Below, piece after piece: positions 34,939 to 43,706 of a DNA stretch of 54,423 nucleotides. Made by a program: the position numbers and the translations under genes. This DNA comes from Oscillospiraceae bacterium (lineage in GTDB: Bacteria > Bacillota > Clostridia > Oscillospirales > Ruminococcaceae): positions 1-54,423 of the forward strand of contig JAETSI010000025.1 in NCBI GenBank assembly GCA_021769725.1. The letters run 5' to 3'. The notes beneath the pieces were generated by a model. That model was not told the origin of the DNA. It was given only the letters and a program-made list of their open reading frames with translations, and ran no database searches. Within the stretch, counting starts at the first letter, position 1, and every line of letters starts with the position of its first letter.

Positions 34939-36081
34939 CTAACCCTCACTAAGAAAATAATTTGATATGACACGAGATATACTCGAATCAATTATTGGAG
35001 ATAAAGGAACATGAGCTTTACTCCCAAATAAAGAAGGAAAATGATAGTGTAAATATCTTGATACATCAAATTCAATTCTAAATGATTTCTGATTATAGTT
35101 TGAAAAATTTATTGAAATACCCTTGGGATTTTTTGTTGTATAAGATGTTATTTTACCATAATTAGGATTAGAAGTTTTGCCAATTCTAAATAATTCTTTT
35201 GCTTTCGAAAGCCAAGAAGAGTTTTTTAGTAATGAACCAAAGGCTTTAGAAAAGCCATAACCAGCCCCTGCAAATGCAGATCCAAGCGCACCGGAAAAAG
35301 CAGCATTGAAAAGCACCTCGCCTAACGAAATATCTTCACCTTTAATTAATATATCTCCTAAATCGCTAATTAGCGAGGAACCCAAGCCCGATGCTGCACC
35401 AATAAGCATAGTTTTTCCAAGTCCTAAAGCGACTTTTCCTCCGGCAGACAACCCAAATCCCATTCCTCCCGAAATGATTCCTGCAATAGCTCCTGAAAAT
35501 GCTCCGCTTTCAAAGCCCTCCCAGAACGAACCGCCTGTAGCAGCAGAAATAATACCGCCGGAAAGACCTCCTATGCCTGTGCCGAACAATGCGCCTAATG
35601 CCATAGCACCCAATATACCACCGACACCGGTGGCTACTAAAATTACTGCCGCAATAACTATTACTATTGTTATAGCAGCTTTCCAATGCTCCTTGCACCA
35701 CACGCAAGCACTATCCCATTTCTCTTCCAACCAGCTTTTTTCACAGTCCGGCTTTAAGTATTCATATTTTTCATAAAAGTCATTTTTACTTTGATTAATA
35801 ACATCAGCGACATCACCGTCAATACGCACCACATCGGAAGCAAACTCATTTACATCTTTTTTGAGATTATCAAGAGCGTCAATTTTATCTTCCTGAGTCT
35901 GCGAAGACGACTTTACGGAATTGATCACATCATCAACATTACATACGCTGCTATCAATTTTAAGAACCTTTGATTTTAGCGATTTTAAATCAGACTTATA
36001 TTCTTTTACCGCCTTTTTAGCATCATTTATCAGACTTGGCATCCGGTTCACTTTGCCTGCGTATAAAGTTATAGTTGCCAT
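34939..36081 (-). CDS. Type VII polymorphic toxin with glycine-zipper and unknown C-terminal toxin
   Basis: 380 residues from ATG 36081 with AAAGGAG upstream. Residues 1-130 are the shared delivery domain. Residues ~130-285 are glycine/alanine-rich and hydrophobic ('GIGGLSGGIISAATGGSFWE', 'AFAGAGYGFSKAFGS'), resembling pre-toxin segments thought to enter membranes. The last ~80 residues carry 'SNPNYGKITSYTTKNPKG', 'FRIEFDVSRYLHYHFPSL' and 'AHVPLSPI'. The HYH and H-V-P-L pattern suggests a metal-dependent or nuclease-like toxin tip, but I cannot name it. Two candidate immunity genes follow. Confidence 0.8.
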   Translation of the reverse strand: MATITLYAGKVNRMPSLINDAKKAVKEYKSDLKSLKSKVLKIDSSVCNVDDVINSVKSSSQTQEDKIDALDNLKKDVNEFASDVVRIDGDVADVINQSKNDFYEKYEYLKPDCEKSWLEEKWDSACVWCKEHWKAAITIVIVIAAVILVATGVGGILGAMALGALFGTGIGGLSGGIISAATGGSFWEGFESGAFSGAIAGIISGGMGFGLSAGGKVALGLGKTMLIGAASGLGSSLISDLGDILIKGEDISLGEVLFNAAFSGALGSAFAGAGYGFSKAFGSLLKNSSWLSKAKELFRIGKTSNPNYGKITSYTTKNPKGISINFSNYNQKSFRIEFDVSRYLHYHFPSLFGSKAHVPLSPIIDSSISRVISNYFLSEG

Positions 36082-36134
36082 ATATCCACTCCTTTACTGC
36101 GTAAATATGTTTGAAACAAATATTGATTATTTCC

Positions 36135-36293
36135 TTACTCTTTTTTCTCCTTGTCCTTATTCTCTGGAACAGAAAAAATCAGATTATATATGGTCTCTTT
36201 GGAGCTTTCCTTAAGTACAATCAGTTTACCGAGCTTTTCAGCCTGAGTTTCATTTAATCTTGTGTCAAGCTCTCCTATGCTTGGTTTACCCAT
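36135..36293 (-). CDS. 52-residue hypothetical protein between WXG100 and toxin genes
   Basis: ATG 36293 sits 3 nt after the WXG100 stop, with AAGGAG 9 nt upstream. The product (MGKPSIGELDTRLNETQAEK...) is charged and helical with a lysine/glutamate tail, no membrane segment. It is placed between a WXG100 gene and a toxin gene in an otherwise gap-free operon, which supports it being real. Function unknown. Confidence 0.65.
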   Translation of the reverse strand: MGKPSIGELDTRLNETQAEKLGKLIVLKESSKETIYNLIFSVPENKDKEKKE

Positions 36294-36296
36294 ATC

Positions 36297-36620
36297 TTAT
36301 TCTCCTTCATCTGTCTGAGGATTTTTATTAAACTCTCCGAGTTCTTCGTCAAGCTGAAGATAAGCGTCTTTGGTGTCTTTTACCACCCCGTTGTTTATGG
36401 AATCAAGAATGGTTTTAATACTGCCTATATTCTCCATAATATGATCCGATTCTTTCTTATAAGCGTCCTTGCCCTCGCCCTTCCATTTGTTAAGAAGAGT
36501 GGTATTTATGTCGTCGAATTTCTCCTTGATAGCGTCAAATTCTTTGATTGCTTCCTCACTTTTTTTCTCAAACTGTACGAATTTTTCAATATCAGCCGAT
36601 ACAAAAGCCGATCCTGCCAT
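36297..36620 (-). CDS. WXG100-family (EsxA-like) protein
   Basis: 107 residues from ATG 36620 (MAGSAFVSADIEK), with AAAGGA 9 nt upstream; the ATG at 36629 lies on that site. It contains the WXG hairpin turn 'LNKWKGEGKDAY' with W46-K47-G48 between two long helices, as in EsxA. EsxA-type proteins are small secreted dimers that type VII systems need. It directly follows the C-terminal half of EssC and overlaps its stop region. A clear core substrate of the system. Confidence 0.9.
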   Translation of the reverse strand: MAGSAFVSADIEKFVQFEKKSEEAIKEFDAIKEKFDDINTTLLNKWKGEGKDAYKKESDHIMENIGSIKTILDSINNGVVKDTKDAYLQLDEELGEFNKNPQTDEGE

Positions 36621-36625
36621 AGTTA

Positions 36626-38368
36626 TCATTCCTTTCGATATTTAATAAATTTTAGTTTCACAAGCTTATCCGCTTCAATGTCATAACAATAACCGTCGCC
36701 TAATTCACAACGAGCGTAATCTTCTTTAAGCGTTTTTACGTCCATATTTCCAAAGATAGTTTTCTGACCTCTTTCGCCTGCAAATTCGGCTGCATTGTCA
36801 AGCAAAAACGCCGTGGAAATATTATTGTTGAAAAACGAGTTCTGCTCCCCGTCGCTTATTTTCTGAACATCTGAAAAAATGAATAAAAACTCACGTTCCT
36901 CCGCTACTGCAGCAAGCTGAGGAAGTGTTGAATTAATAAACCGCTTGCCCTCGGGAGTATTTAAATATATCAGCTTACTCTGAATAATGAACACGGTAAA
37001 AGGAGTTTCTTCCGCATTGCAGTCGGGAATATTTTCATACTCTTTTTTAAGGTTCTCACTTACGCCGTATATTCCCGCAAGAAACTTTTTGTCAAGTTCT
37101 ATGTAGTTTTCATTAAGATACAAATAGAACTGCTGTAGCGGCGAAAGCTTTCTGTTTACAATCGTACCGTCCTTTAAAGGCAGATCTTTTTTATCAAACT
37201 TATTTATCAGAACGCAGTCCCGAAGCGCTTCATATTTTTCATATATTTCGCTTAGCTGATCACGTCCGTCGTCAAAAAATACAAGACGTATGTCCTCTTT
37301 CTGTTCGACCAGACCGTTGATCAGTAAATTCAGAAGATTGGTCTTTCCGAATTCTTTTTTACCGTAAATTGCAATAACATGAGATTTTCCTAAATCTACT
37401 GTAACAGGACAAAAATCCACGTAATCCAGACCTACGCTTACAGGAAGTTTGGCTTGTTCTTCAATATTCGGTTTCTGTTTCAGCCGTATATAGTCCTCTT
37501 TGGTCAGCTCCTTCGGAAAAGTCAGATGTTTTTTAACGTGCTTGCCATATTCCTGCGTATCAGTATCAAAATCAAATTTTTTCCTCAATGCAGTCTGAAA
37601 TGGCAGCGATTTATCATTCTTATCGATCTCGTCAAGAGCCTGCGCTTTAAAGCACTGCACTTCATAGGGCAGATTCATTCGGAAAGTACCCGTAATGCCC
37701 TCCGGTTTCACAGTTACGTTTGCAAAGCCGTGTCCAGAATTATTACCTATAGCGTCGACCTTTCCGTTGAATATATCCGCATACTTATCAGCAGGCATTT
37801 CAAATGCGATTTTCTGTTTAAAGCTGCCCATATATGAGTTTAAGCCCTTGGTTTCGCCAGCCGTGACCACAACGGTAATTCCTTTTGACAGTCCGTCCCT
37901 GCAAAGCTTCGCAAGCTTTTCCTGATATGCAGTATACCGTGATTCATCTATAAAGGCGTTTATGTTGTCGATAATAAAAGTAGTATGTATAGGCTGATTT
38001 TCTGTGGCTTCTCTATAGTTTTTACCATTCAGAATTTTAATATTGTCTTTTAAGATATTATCCATTATCTTAAAAACACGCTTTACATATTCCTCGTTGG
38101 AATTATCAAAATATGCAGATACCAACGGCATACTGCGATACTCGGACAAAGCTCCGCCAAAATCAAGAATAAATATCTGCTCCCGATCTTCGTCATATCG
38201 TTTATGAAGAATATTGACAAGAGTTTTTATAAAGGTGGTTTTTCCGCTCATAGCCGAACCGAACAAAATCAGATTGGAATCAAGCAGATCAACAATAAAC
38301 GGCGGCTGCATCTGAATTATCGGTATATCAAATTTTCCCAAAGTACACAGAATTTTTTCTCGGCTCAA
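36626..38368 (-). CDS. essC: EssC-like ATPase, second part (D2-D3 domains)
   Basis: 580 residues from a TTG start at 38368, with GGGAGGG 6 nt upstream and a TTGA overlap with the stop of the first part; TTG 38383 lies ahead of that site. Two FtsK/SpoIIIE-like P-loop domains: 'LFGSAMSGKTTFIKTLV' near residue 40 and 'VIAIYGKKEFGKTNLL' near residue 340, with Walker B-like 'TTFIIDNINAFID' and 'RLVFFDDGRDQ'. In usual EssC these are the second and third ATPase domains of one ~1480-residue chain. Here they are a separate protein, as EccCb is in mycobacterial ESX-1. Powers and selects substrates for secretion at the membrane. Confidence 0.88.
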   Translation of the reverse strand: MSREKILCTLGKFDIPIIQMQPPFIVDLLDSNLILFGSAMSGKTTFIKTLVNILHKRYDEDREQIFILDFGGALSEYRSMPLVSAYFDNSNEEYVKRVFKIMDNILKDNIKILNGKNYREATENQPIHTTFIIDNINAFIDESRYTAYQEKLAKLCRDGLSKGITVVVTAGETKGLNSYMGSFKQKIAFEMPADKYADIFNGKVDAIGNNSGHGFANVTVKPEGITGTFRMNLPYEVQCFKAQALDEIDKNDKSLPFQTALRKKFDFDTDTQEYGKHVKKHLTFPKELTKEDYIRLKQKPNIEEQAKLPVSVGLDYVDFCPVTVDLGKSHVIAIYGKKEFGKTNLLNLLINGLVEQKEDIRLVFFDDGRDQLSEIYEKYEALRDCVLINKFDKKDLPLKDGTIVNRKLSPLQQFYLYLNENYIELDKKFLAGIYGVSENLKKEYENIPDCNAEETPFTVFIIQSKLIYLNTPEGKRFINSTLPQLAAVAEEREFLFIFSDVQKISDGEQNSFFNNNISTAFLLDNAAEFAGERGQKTIFGNMDVKTLKEDYARCELGDGYCYDIEADKLVKLKFIKYRKE

Positions 38369-41300
38369 TTCAAACCCTCCCAATCTGTTTTATCCATAAT
38401 TACGCCCGGCAAAGGAGGCAAAAATATTTGACGAGGCTTCTCCATATTTTTTCCGATGTCAATAATGGTTTTAACGACATACGCAAGCTGGGTATCATGT
38501 TCGCTGACGTTTTCGCTGCGTTTCTTCTCGATAATATTGTCCTTTTTTGAAGAATAGAAACCGCTGTTGAATTTGCCTGAATTAACTGCCTGAGTAACAA
38601 TAACCGCAGGCTCGATATTCAGATTTTTATTTGCTCCCGTGTATGCCGACTGAAAATACTCGAATCTCGTACCCGTTCCGACAAGCAAGTATGCTCGTCC
38701 GTTAAGAGGCATGGTTGGGGCAGCGGCGGCAGGTGTTCCTATCATTTCCTTTGAAGCTTGCTTTGTGGCTACCTTAAGACATATTCTTGCTTTGGAATTT
38801 ACACGGATATCGTCGGTTATAGCACCCTCGATATTCTGCGACACAAGTATAATGTGGAAGCCCAACGTACGTCCCACACGGGCGATGGTGGTTATCTCAG
38901 CAATAAAATCAACGTCGTTGCTCTCGCTTGAGAAACGTTTCAGCTCAGTAAACTCGTCGACAACCAGAACAAGATGCGACAGAGGTGAAAGCTCGCTCAG
39001 ATCCTTGCTGAGAATTTCTTTTTGCTTATCGTTAAGCTTCTTTTTCAACTTTTGGCTCTCTTCGCCGTTTTCACCGTCTTCTTCAAGCTCCTTTATTTTT
39101 CTGATAAGTCTTAGCGCTCTGATATACGAGTCAACGTTATCCACACCGAAGCTTGAAAGCAGCAATTTACGCCTTTTTATTTCAGCGTTAAGTGTTTCAA
39201 GAAAACGCTTGAGCATATATGCGGCGGACGTTCCCTCGTCCTCTCCCGCCGTATCGGTTACTACTCCGACACAATGTGGAAGATCACCTAGACGGTCGGA
39301 AAATCCTCCGCCTTTCATATCAACAAGCATAAGATTAAGATCCATAGGAGAGAATTTCATACACAGTCCTATCAGATATGTAATTATCGTTTCGGATTTA
39401 CCCGAACCCGTAGTTCCCGCAACCAGCATATGAGGTCCGTCGGCTTTCTCGTACAGATCAAGATACATAGTGCCGTGCTCATGCTTTCCTATCGGAACAC
39501 GAAGATTTCTGGTCACGTCGTTTTTATCGACATCTTCCCAGCTTTTTCTGATGCTTGATTTAACTTCGCCGTTTTCTACCTTTTCAGAATTATATCCGTA
39601 TAACTCAAACAAAGTAACCATAGAGGGAACTTTACCGTTTTCCGCAATACGGGTATAGTAAATTGCACTTAGCTGTCTGAACGCAAGATTAAACTTATCG
39701 TCATAATTTTCAGAGCCAAACATATATCTGTTCTGAAAATATTTATACTCTATCAGTTTATCGGTATCGTTTGCCTTGGTCTTGTCGCCCTTGTCCTCGC
39801 TTAAAACATTCAAGGTCTCTCTGCTGAGAACGTTATATCTCAGGCTGACTTTTCTTTCTTTTTCATTTTCTTTGTCGATATTAACGATATTTCCGCAGTA
39901 TTTCGGAAGCATATCCTTTACGGGCTGAATGAAAATAAAGGTAAGACCAAGCGAATTAACATAAGGCTCGCCCTCTTTCGGGACTTCCGGCAGAAACTTT
40001 GAAAAGCCTGTTTCCTTAATATCGTAATCGCAGAAAACCACGCATACTATATGCGTAAGCTTACCGTCCGATACCGATTCATCGGAATCTTCTTTTTTAT
40101 TGTTTGAACGGCTGTTCATAATACTGAGAAGCTGTCCGAAAACTATACCGGAGCTGTCCTTATCAAATACAAACTGAGAAACGCCGTCAAGCAATTCATT
40201 CGTATGAGGCAGATACTTATAGTTTTTCAGTATTTCATTCTGCTTCTCGATTTTATCTTCTTTATCGAAAAAGAAAACAAATTGCAGATCTTCGGGAGAA
40301 TGATAATATGCCAGTTCAAAAACAACGTGTTGAATAAAGCGATGAGACGTCTGAACATCGTTTGATATAACGCCCAAAGCTCCGCAGTTTTTCAGATCTA
40401 TCAGTAAAGGCGGCTTTTTACCGCTGTCGCTTCTGAGATAGTTAAATCCGATGACCTCGTCGTTTTTGCTGTCCACGCCTTTGTTTGCAAAGTTGTACGC
40501 TAAATCGGTGAGGAGAAACTTATTTCGCTCCCTTTCAGCCATTTCCTCGGGAGAAAGCTTTTTCAGCTTTCTGTTCTTTTTCTTTGACGGAACTATTATC
40601 TCGATCTCGTCCTTGTTACGACGCATTTTGTAATAAATATCGTAAAAGATATTATCCCTTTTTTCGCTTTTGATCTCAAAAAGCGGCTTGACCTCGTCAG
40701 ACGTACCAAGCGATATTTTCATAAAATCATTATCGTTCTGCGATCTTGAAAAAATAATACCGTTGATTTCAGCAGTATTCTTAAACAATGTATCCATATC
40801 CGGATACACGCTGTTCAGATATACAATATCGCTTTCCTGCCATTCTTTTATTGTTCTGATAATTCTGGCAATGTAGTTCTCATAGTTCTTCTTCCATTCC
40901 TCAACGTTCTTTTTATAGTCGGTTCTTTTTTTCATAAAGCTGTAGAATGAAGTGACAAGCGATACTACCCCCATTGCGCCCGACATAAGAAGCATAGTAT
41001 TACCCATAGACGAAGCACTCGGCGCAAGCTTCATAATAAGAAAACGCGCGCCCAGCATTCCTCCTGTGGAAAGCACGGTGGGAATAAGAACATCGAGAAG
41101 AGACGATTTATCCTTTTGAGGCATATCGTTCGGCGGAATAATATCTATCAAAGATGATTCAATGACATTCAGCCTGCGAGTGCTTATATTATATTCAAGC
41201 GTATCTTTTTCTTTTAAGATATAGCTGTTTTCTTCTTTTTTAAATAGATAAGACGGTCTGATTTGTTCGTTAAGCGTAAACAGAACGCAGCTTGATGTTA

Positions 41301-41616
41301 CAAAACCCAGCTTATCAAGCTCTGCGTTGTAAATTTTGACCTTTACGCCGTCTTTGACAACATCGGTTGTCAAATCTATCACATTATAACTGCCCTTCGC
41401 CGTATACAGCACCTGAAGTTCTTTTCGGGTTTTGATATATTGCTCAAGCAGTTCAAAACATTTTTCATATTCCGAAGATTTTTTCAATCCGTAATACAAA
41501 GCTTCTATAAAAGCTTTTAAAGTAATATCTTTAAGAACAAGAAATGAAAGTTCCTGACATTTACTCTTATCGTCAAATTCAAATCTTGCTGATATCATTA
41601 TTTCGTTGTTTTTCAT
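38365..41616 (-). CDS. essC: EssC-like ATPase, first part (membrane anchor and D1 domain)
   Basis: 1083 residues from ATG 41616, overlapping the previous stop (ATGA). Residues ~1-120 are beta-rich and may form a ubiquitin-like (YukD/EsaB) domain. Two transmembrane helices lie at ~190-225 ('GGMLGARFLIMKLA', 'LLMSGAMGVVSLVTSFYSF'). The FtsK/SpoIIIE ATPase D1 has Walker A 'LVAGTTGSGKSETII' near residue 735 and Walker B 'HLVLVVDEFTELK'; 'VDMKGGGFSDRLGDLPH' and 'SQNIEGAI' are also typical. The frame ends in 'DWEGLN', and the next ATPase part starts 4 nt before its end. Together the two chains equal one EssC. Confidence 0.93.
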   Translation of the reverse strand: MKNNEIMISARFEFDDKSKCQELSFLVLKDITLKAFIEALYYGLKKSSEYEKCFELLEQYIKTRKELQVLYTAKGSYNVIDLTTDVVKDGVKVKIYNAELDKLGFVTSSCVLFTLNEQIRPSYLFKKEENSYILKEKDTLEYNISTRRLNVIESSLIDIIPPNDMPQKDKSSLLDVLIPTVLSTGGMLGARFLIMKLAPSASSMGNTMLLMSGAMGVVSLVTSFYSFMKKRTDYKKNVEEWKKNYENYIARIIRTIKEWQESDIVYLNSVYPDMDTLFKNTAEINGIIFSRSQNDNDFMKISLGTSDEVKPLFEIKSEKRDNIFYDIYYKMRRNKDEIEIIVPSKKKNRKLKKLSPEEMAERERNKFLLTDLAYNFANKGVDSKNDEVIGFNYLRSDSGKKPPLLIDLKNCGALGVISNDVQTSHRFIQHVVFELAYYHSPEDLQFVFFFDKEDKIEKQNEILKNYKYLPHTNELLDGVSQFVFDKDSSGIVFGQLLSIMNSRSNNKKEDSDESVSDGKLTHIVCVVFCDYDIKETGFSKFLPEVPKEGEPYVNSLGLTFIFIQPVKDMLPKYCGNIVNIDKENEKERKVSLRYNVLSRETLNVLSEDKGDKTKANDTDKLIEYKYFQNRYMFGSENYDDKFNLAFRQLSAIYYTRIAENGKVPSMVTLFELYGYNSEKVENGEVKSSIRKSWEDVDKNDVTRNLRVPIGKHEHGTMYLDLYEKADGPHMLVAGTTGSGKSETIITYLIGLCMKFSPMDLNLMLVDMKGGGFSDRLGDLPHCVGVVTDTAGEDEGTSAAYMLKRFLETLNAEIKRRKLLLSSFGVDNVDSYIRALRLIRKIKELEEDGENGEESQKLKKKLNDKQKEILSKDLSELSPLSHLVLVVDEFTELKRFSSESNDVDFIAEITTIARVGRTLGFHIILVSQNIEGAITDDIRVNSKARICLKVATKQASKEMIGTPAAAAPTMPLNGRAYLLVGTGTRFEYFQSAYTGANKNLNIEPAVIVTQAVNSGKFNSGFYSSKKDNIIEKKRSENVSEHDTQLAYVVKTIIDIGKNMEKPRQIFLPPLPGVIMDKTDWEGLN

Positions 41617-42953
41617 AATGCAGTTTCCTTATTCAGCATGAAAAGTATGTCTTGTGCTTCTATTCCTGTTTCAAAACCTTTGCAAACTTTTATATCGGAC
41701 AGCTCAGGTCGGCGTAATTCTGGTTTCTTGAAATTTGTTATCGGTTTAAATGTTTTTATCTGTGCATTTAGTTTTGCATTTAGTTTAGGTTTAATCTCCT
41801 GAGGTTTTGTAAAGCTTCCTATATTTATATTCACTTTCGGAAACTCAGGCAGTTCTGTCTTAATATCCTGCGGCTTTTTAAATGGCTTGACATTAACACT
41901 TGGTTTTGCGACAGCAGAAAGCTTGATCTCTCGTTTTTCAGGAGCATGAAACTCTATACGACTTACATCAGGCTTGCGGATCACAGGCAACTTAACCGCT
42001 TCAAATTCAGGTTTCTCAAAAGCCTTTACTTCAACGTCAGATACAACATTTAGCTTAATATCAAGCTTTGGCTGCACAGGAGGCTGAAAACTGCCTATTT
42101 CAACGTCAGCTTTTCTTATTTGAGGTAGATCAGTAACTGTGGTTTCGGGCATTTTAAACGTTCTAATTTTAAAATCAGATTTCACATTAACAGAGATATC
42201 CGGTTTATTTCTTTCAGGCAGCCGGAAAACCGGCATATTAACGTTTGATTTAGAAACCTCAGGAAAAGCTTTCAAAGTAAATTCGGGTTTTTCAAAGGGT
42301 TTTATCACCGTTTCAGGTTTTGCATTAACTGCAAAGTCGAGCTTAGGCGCTTCGGGCTTAACAAAAACTCCTGCCTTAAATTCCGGCATTGCTGCTTTTG
42401 AAAGAGTTACATTAGTTTTTACGGGAGCAATAAAGCTCTGCAGCTTTAACTCGGCAGGCTTTTTGATCTGTACAGGATTTGAAAGTACATTCTCTAACTT
42501 GGTGAAGGTCGCATCAGGTATAACCGGCTTTGAAAACTCGGGCAATATATATTGCTTTTTTTCATAGCATCTGAAATTATCAGCCTTTGAAAACAGTTCA
42601 TTATTGAAATTAATTTGTTCTTTAAGAACAGAGTTTGATTTAATTACTTCCGATATATTGATTTTTTCACTCGCTTTTCCGATAAGATCATCAGGGAGTT
42701 CAGGTTTTTGCATAGGTTTCAGACTGAGCTTTTGCCGCTCGGGACTTATGAAAGGCGCAAACTCGATTTCCCTGATAATATCGATTGATTTCAGGTTCGG
42801 TTTATACGGCTTGATCTCCGCATTTTCAAGTTTTGTCAGCTTTTCTACAAAAGCCTCTCTCTGCTTATATATTTCAAGTTCTTTTTGATAATACTCCGCC
42901 TGCTCGTCAGTAAGCAGCGAAAGTTCTTCTTCATTAAGTATTTTAAAAGCCAT
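41613..42953 (-). CDS. Lys/Pro-rich repeat protein of the secretion operon
   Basis: 446 residues from ATG 42953 with GGGAGG 7 nt upstream. The first ~130 residues are charged and helical (a coiled coil with 'EQAEYYQKELEIYKQREAF'). Residues ~130-410 are about seven ~40-residue repeats of the kind 'KPFxKPExxxKxFPExxKxxVN-xxFxxPE' with regular prolines and lysines. There is no signal peptide or membrane helix. The stop overlaps the EssC start (ATGA). I know no type VII component like this. It may be an extended cytosolic tether or scaffold binding several partners through its repeats. Confidence 0.82.
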   Translation of the reverse strand: MAFKILNEEELSLLTDEQAEYYQKELEIYKQREAFVEKLTKLENAEIKPYKPNLKSIDIIREIEFAPFISPERQKLSLKPMQKPELPDDLIGKASEKINISEVIKSNSVLKEQINFNNELFSKADNFRCYEKKQYILPEFSKPVIPDATFTKLENVLSNPVQIKKPAELKLQSFIAPVKTNVTLSKAAMPEFKAGVFVKPEAPKLDFAVNAKPETVIKPFEKPEFTLKAFPEVSKSNVNMPVFRLPERNKPDISVNVKSDFKIRTFKMPETTVTDLPQIRKADVEIGSFQPPVQPKLDIKLNVVSDVEVKAFEKPEFEAVKLPVIRKPDVSRIEFHAPEKREIKLSAVAKPSVNVKPFKKPQDIKTELPEFPKVNINIGSFTKPQEIKPKLNAKLNAQIKTFKPITNFKKPELRRPELSDIKVCKGFETGIEAQDILFMLNKETAL

Positions 42954-42977
42954 GTATATACCTCCCGAAATAAAAAT

Positions 42978-43024
42978 AAGCGCAGCCTAAAACCTTTGAT
43001 ACAAAGCAATGTCAGGCTGCGCTT
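42978..43024 (-). terminator. Hairpin between WXG-like genes and the repeat-protein gene
   Basis: Arms AAGCGCAGCCT and AGGCTGCGCTT pair over 11 bp around a ~25-nt loop. The minus strand continues with ATTTTTATTT. It sits inside the operon after the three small secreted-protein genes, so it may end most transcripts there or protect their 3' ends, giving high levels of the small proteins and lower levels of the machine. Confidence 0.65.
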
Positions 43025-43032
43025 TTATGTAC

Positions 43033-43332
43033 TTAACCGCCGCTTATATTATCTGCGATCTGCTGGTCAACCTTTTCAAAGTTTTCCCTATTCGCATTAA
43101 GGAGAGTTGCCATACCCTCTATTGCCTTCGGTAAATCGTCTGCTACAAAAGTATTAATATCTCCATCGATAAGTGCTTTAAATGCGTCTTTTGCGGCGCC
43201 CTCCATATCTGCAATAGCGCTGTTAAGCGAACTTATAAGCGCTTCACCTGCAGTTCTGTATGATGTTGCATAACCATTAATTGCATCTACAGCGCTTGAA
43301 ACGCCTTCATTTACTATTCTGCATCCTGCCAT
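43033..43332 (-). CDS. Small WXG100-like helical protein
   Basis: 99 residues from ATG 43332 with GGGAGG 10 nt upstream. Alanine-rich, with two predicted long helices and a central turn around 'AFKALIDGDINTF'. No Trp-x-Gly, so it is placed in the superfamily by size, helical content and position between other small proteins and the secretion genes. Ends in 'ADNISGG'. Probably a secreted partner or chaperone of the system. Confidence 0.75.
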   Translation of the reverse strand: MAGCRIVNEGVSSAVDAINGYATSYRTAGEALISSLNSAIADMEGAAKDAFKALIDGDINTFVADDLPKAIEGMATLLNANRENFEKVDQQIADNISGG

Positions 43333-43349
43333 GATCTATTGACCTCCCA

Positions 43350-43691
43350 TTAATTTTTTCTGTTCTCTGCTGCCAGAGATTCATCTACACCATTGTCAGC
43401 AGGTATTGCTTCAGAAATACCGTCAACAATATTCTTCATAAGAGTTATAATCTGCATTACGCCGGATTCTTTATCATCTGTATTTGCAACAGCCTTTATG
43501 TTGTTATCATAAAACGCCTTAAACCCGTCTGCTGCACTTCCGCTGAAATTACCGGGGATAAGAGCACTCATGGTATCCTCTAACTGAGAATACAGAGTTT
43601 TTACCGTAGTTTCATACTCTTCGATTGCGCTTGTCGCACTGTTGATCATTTCCGGCGTTACGTTTACCGTACCGGTGCTTCCCATTGCCAT
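43350..43691 (-). CDS. WXG100-like protein with FSG in place of WXG
   Basis: 113 residues from ATG 43691 with AGGAGG 8 nt upstream. Two helices are linked by 'IPGNFSGSAADGFKAFYDN', in which F-S-G replaces W-x-G and is followed by the usual aromatic helix start. The C-terminus is acidic and disordered. Likely a secreted EsxA/EsxB-type protein. It lies 15 nt after 43707..44027 and 17 nt before 43033..43332. Confidence 0.82.
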   Translation of the reverse strand: MAMGSTGTVNVTPEMINSATSAIEEYETTVKTLYSQLEDTMSALIPGNFSGSAADGFKAFYDNNIKAVANTDDKESGVMQIITLMKNIVDGISEAIPADNGVDESLAAENRKN

Positions 43692-43706
43692 AGTTAATTC
43701 CTCCTG

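Noticed and set aside
35306..35776. Plus-strand Pro/Ala-rich frame opposite the toxin gene (also at 48066..48509)
   Set aside because: Produced by the glycine-zipper codons of the toxins read backwards.
38711..39433. Plus-strand 240-codon Ser-rich frame opposite EssC
   Set aside because: Shadow frame over the conserved ATPase motifs, with no start signals.
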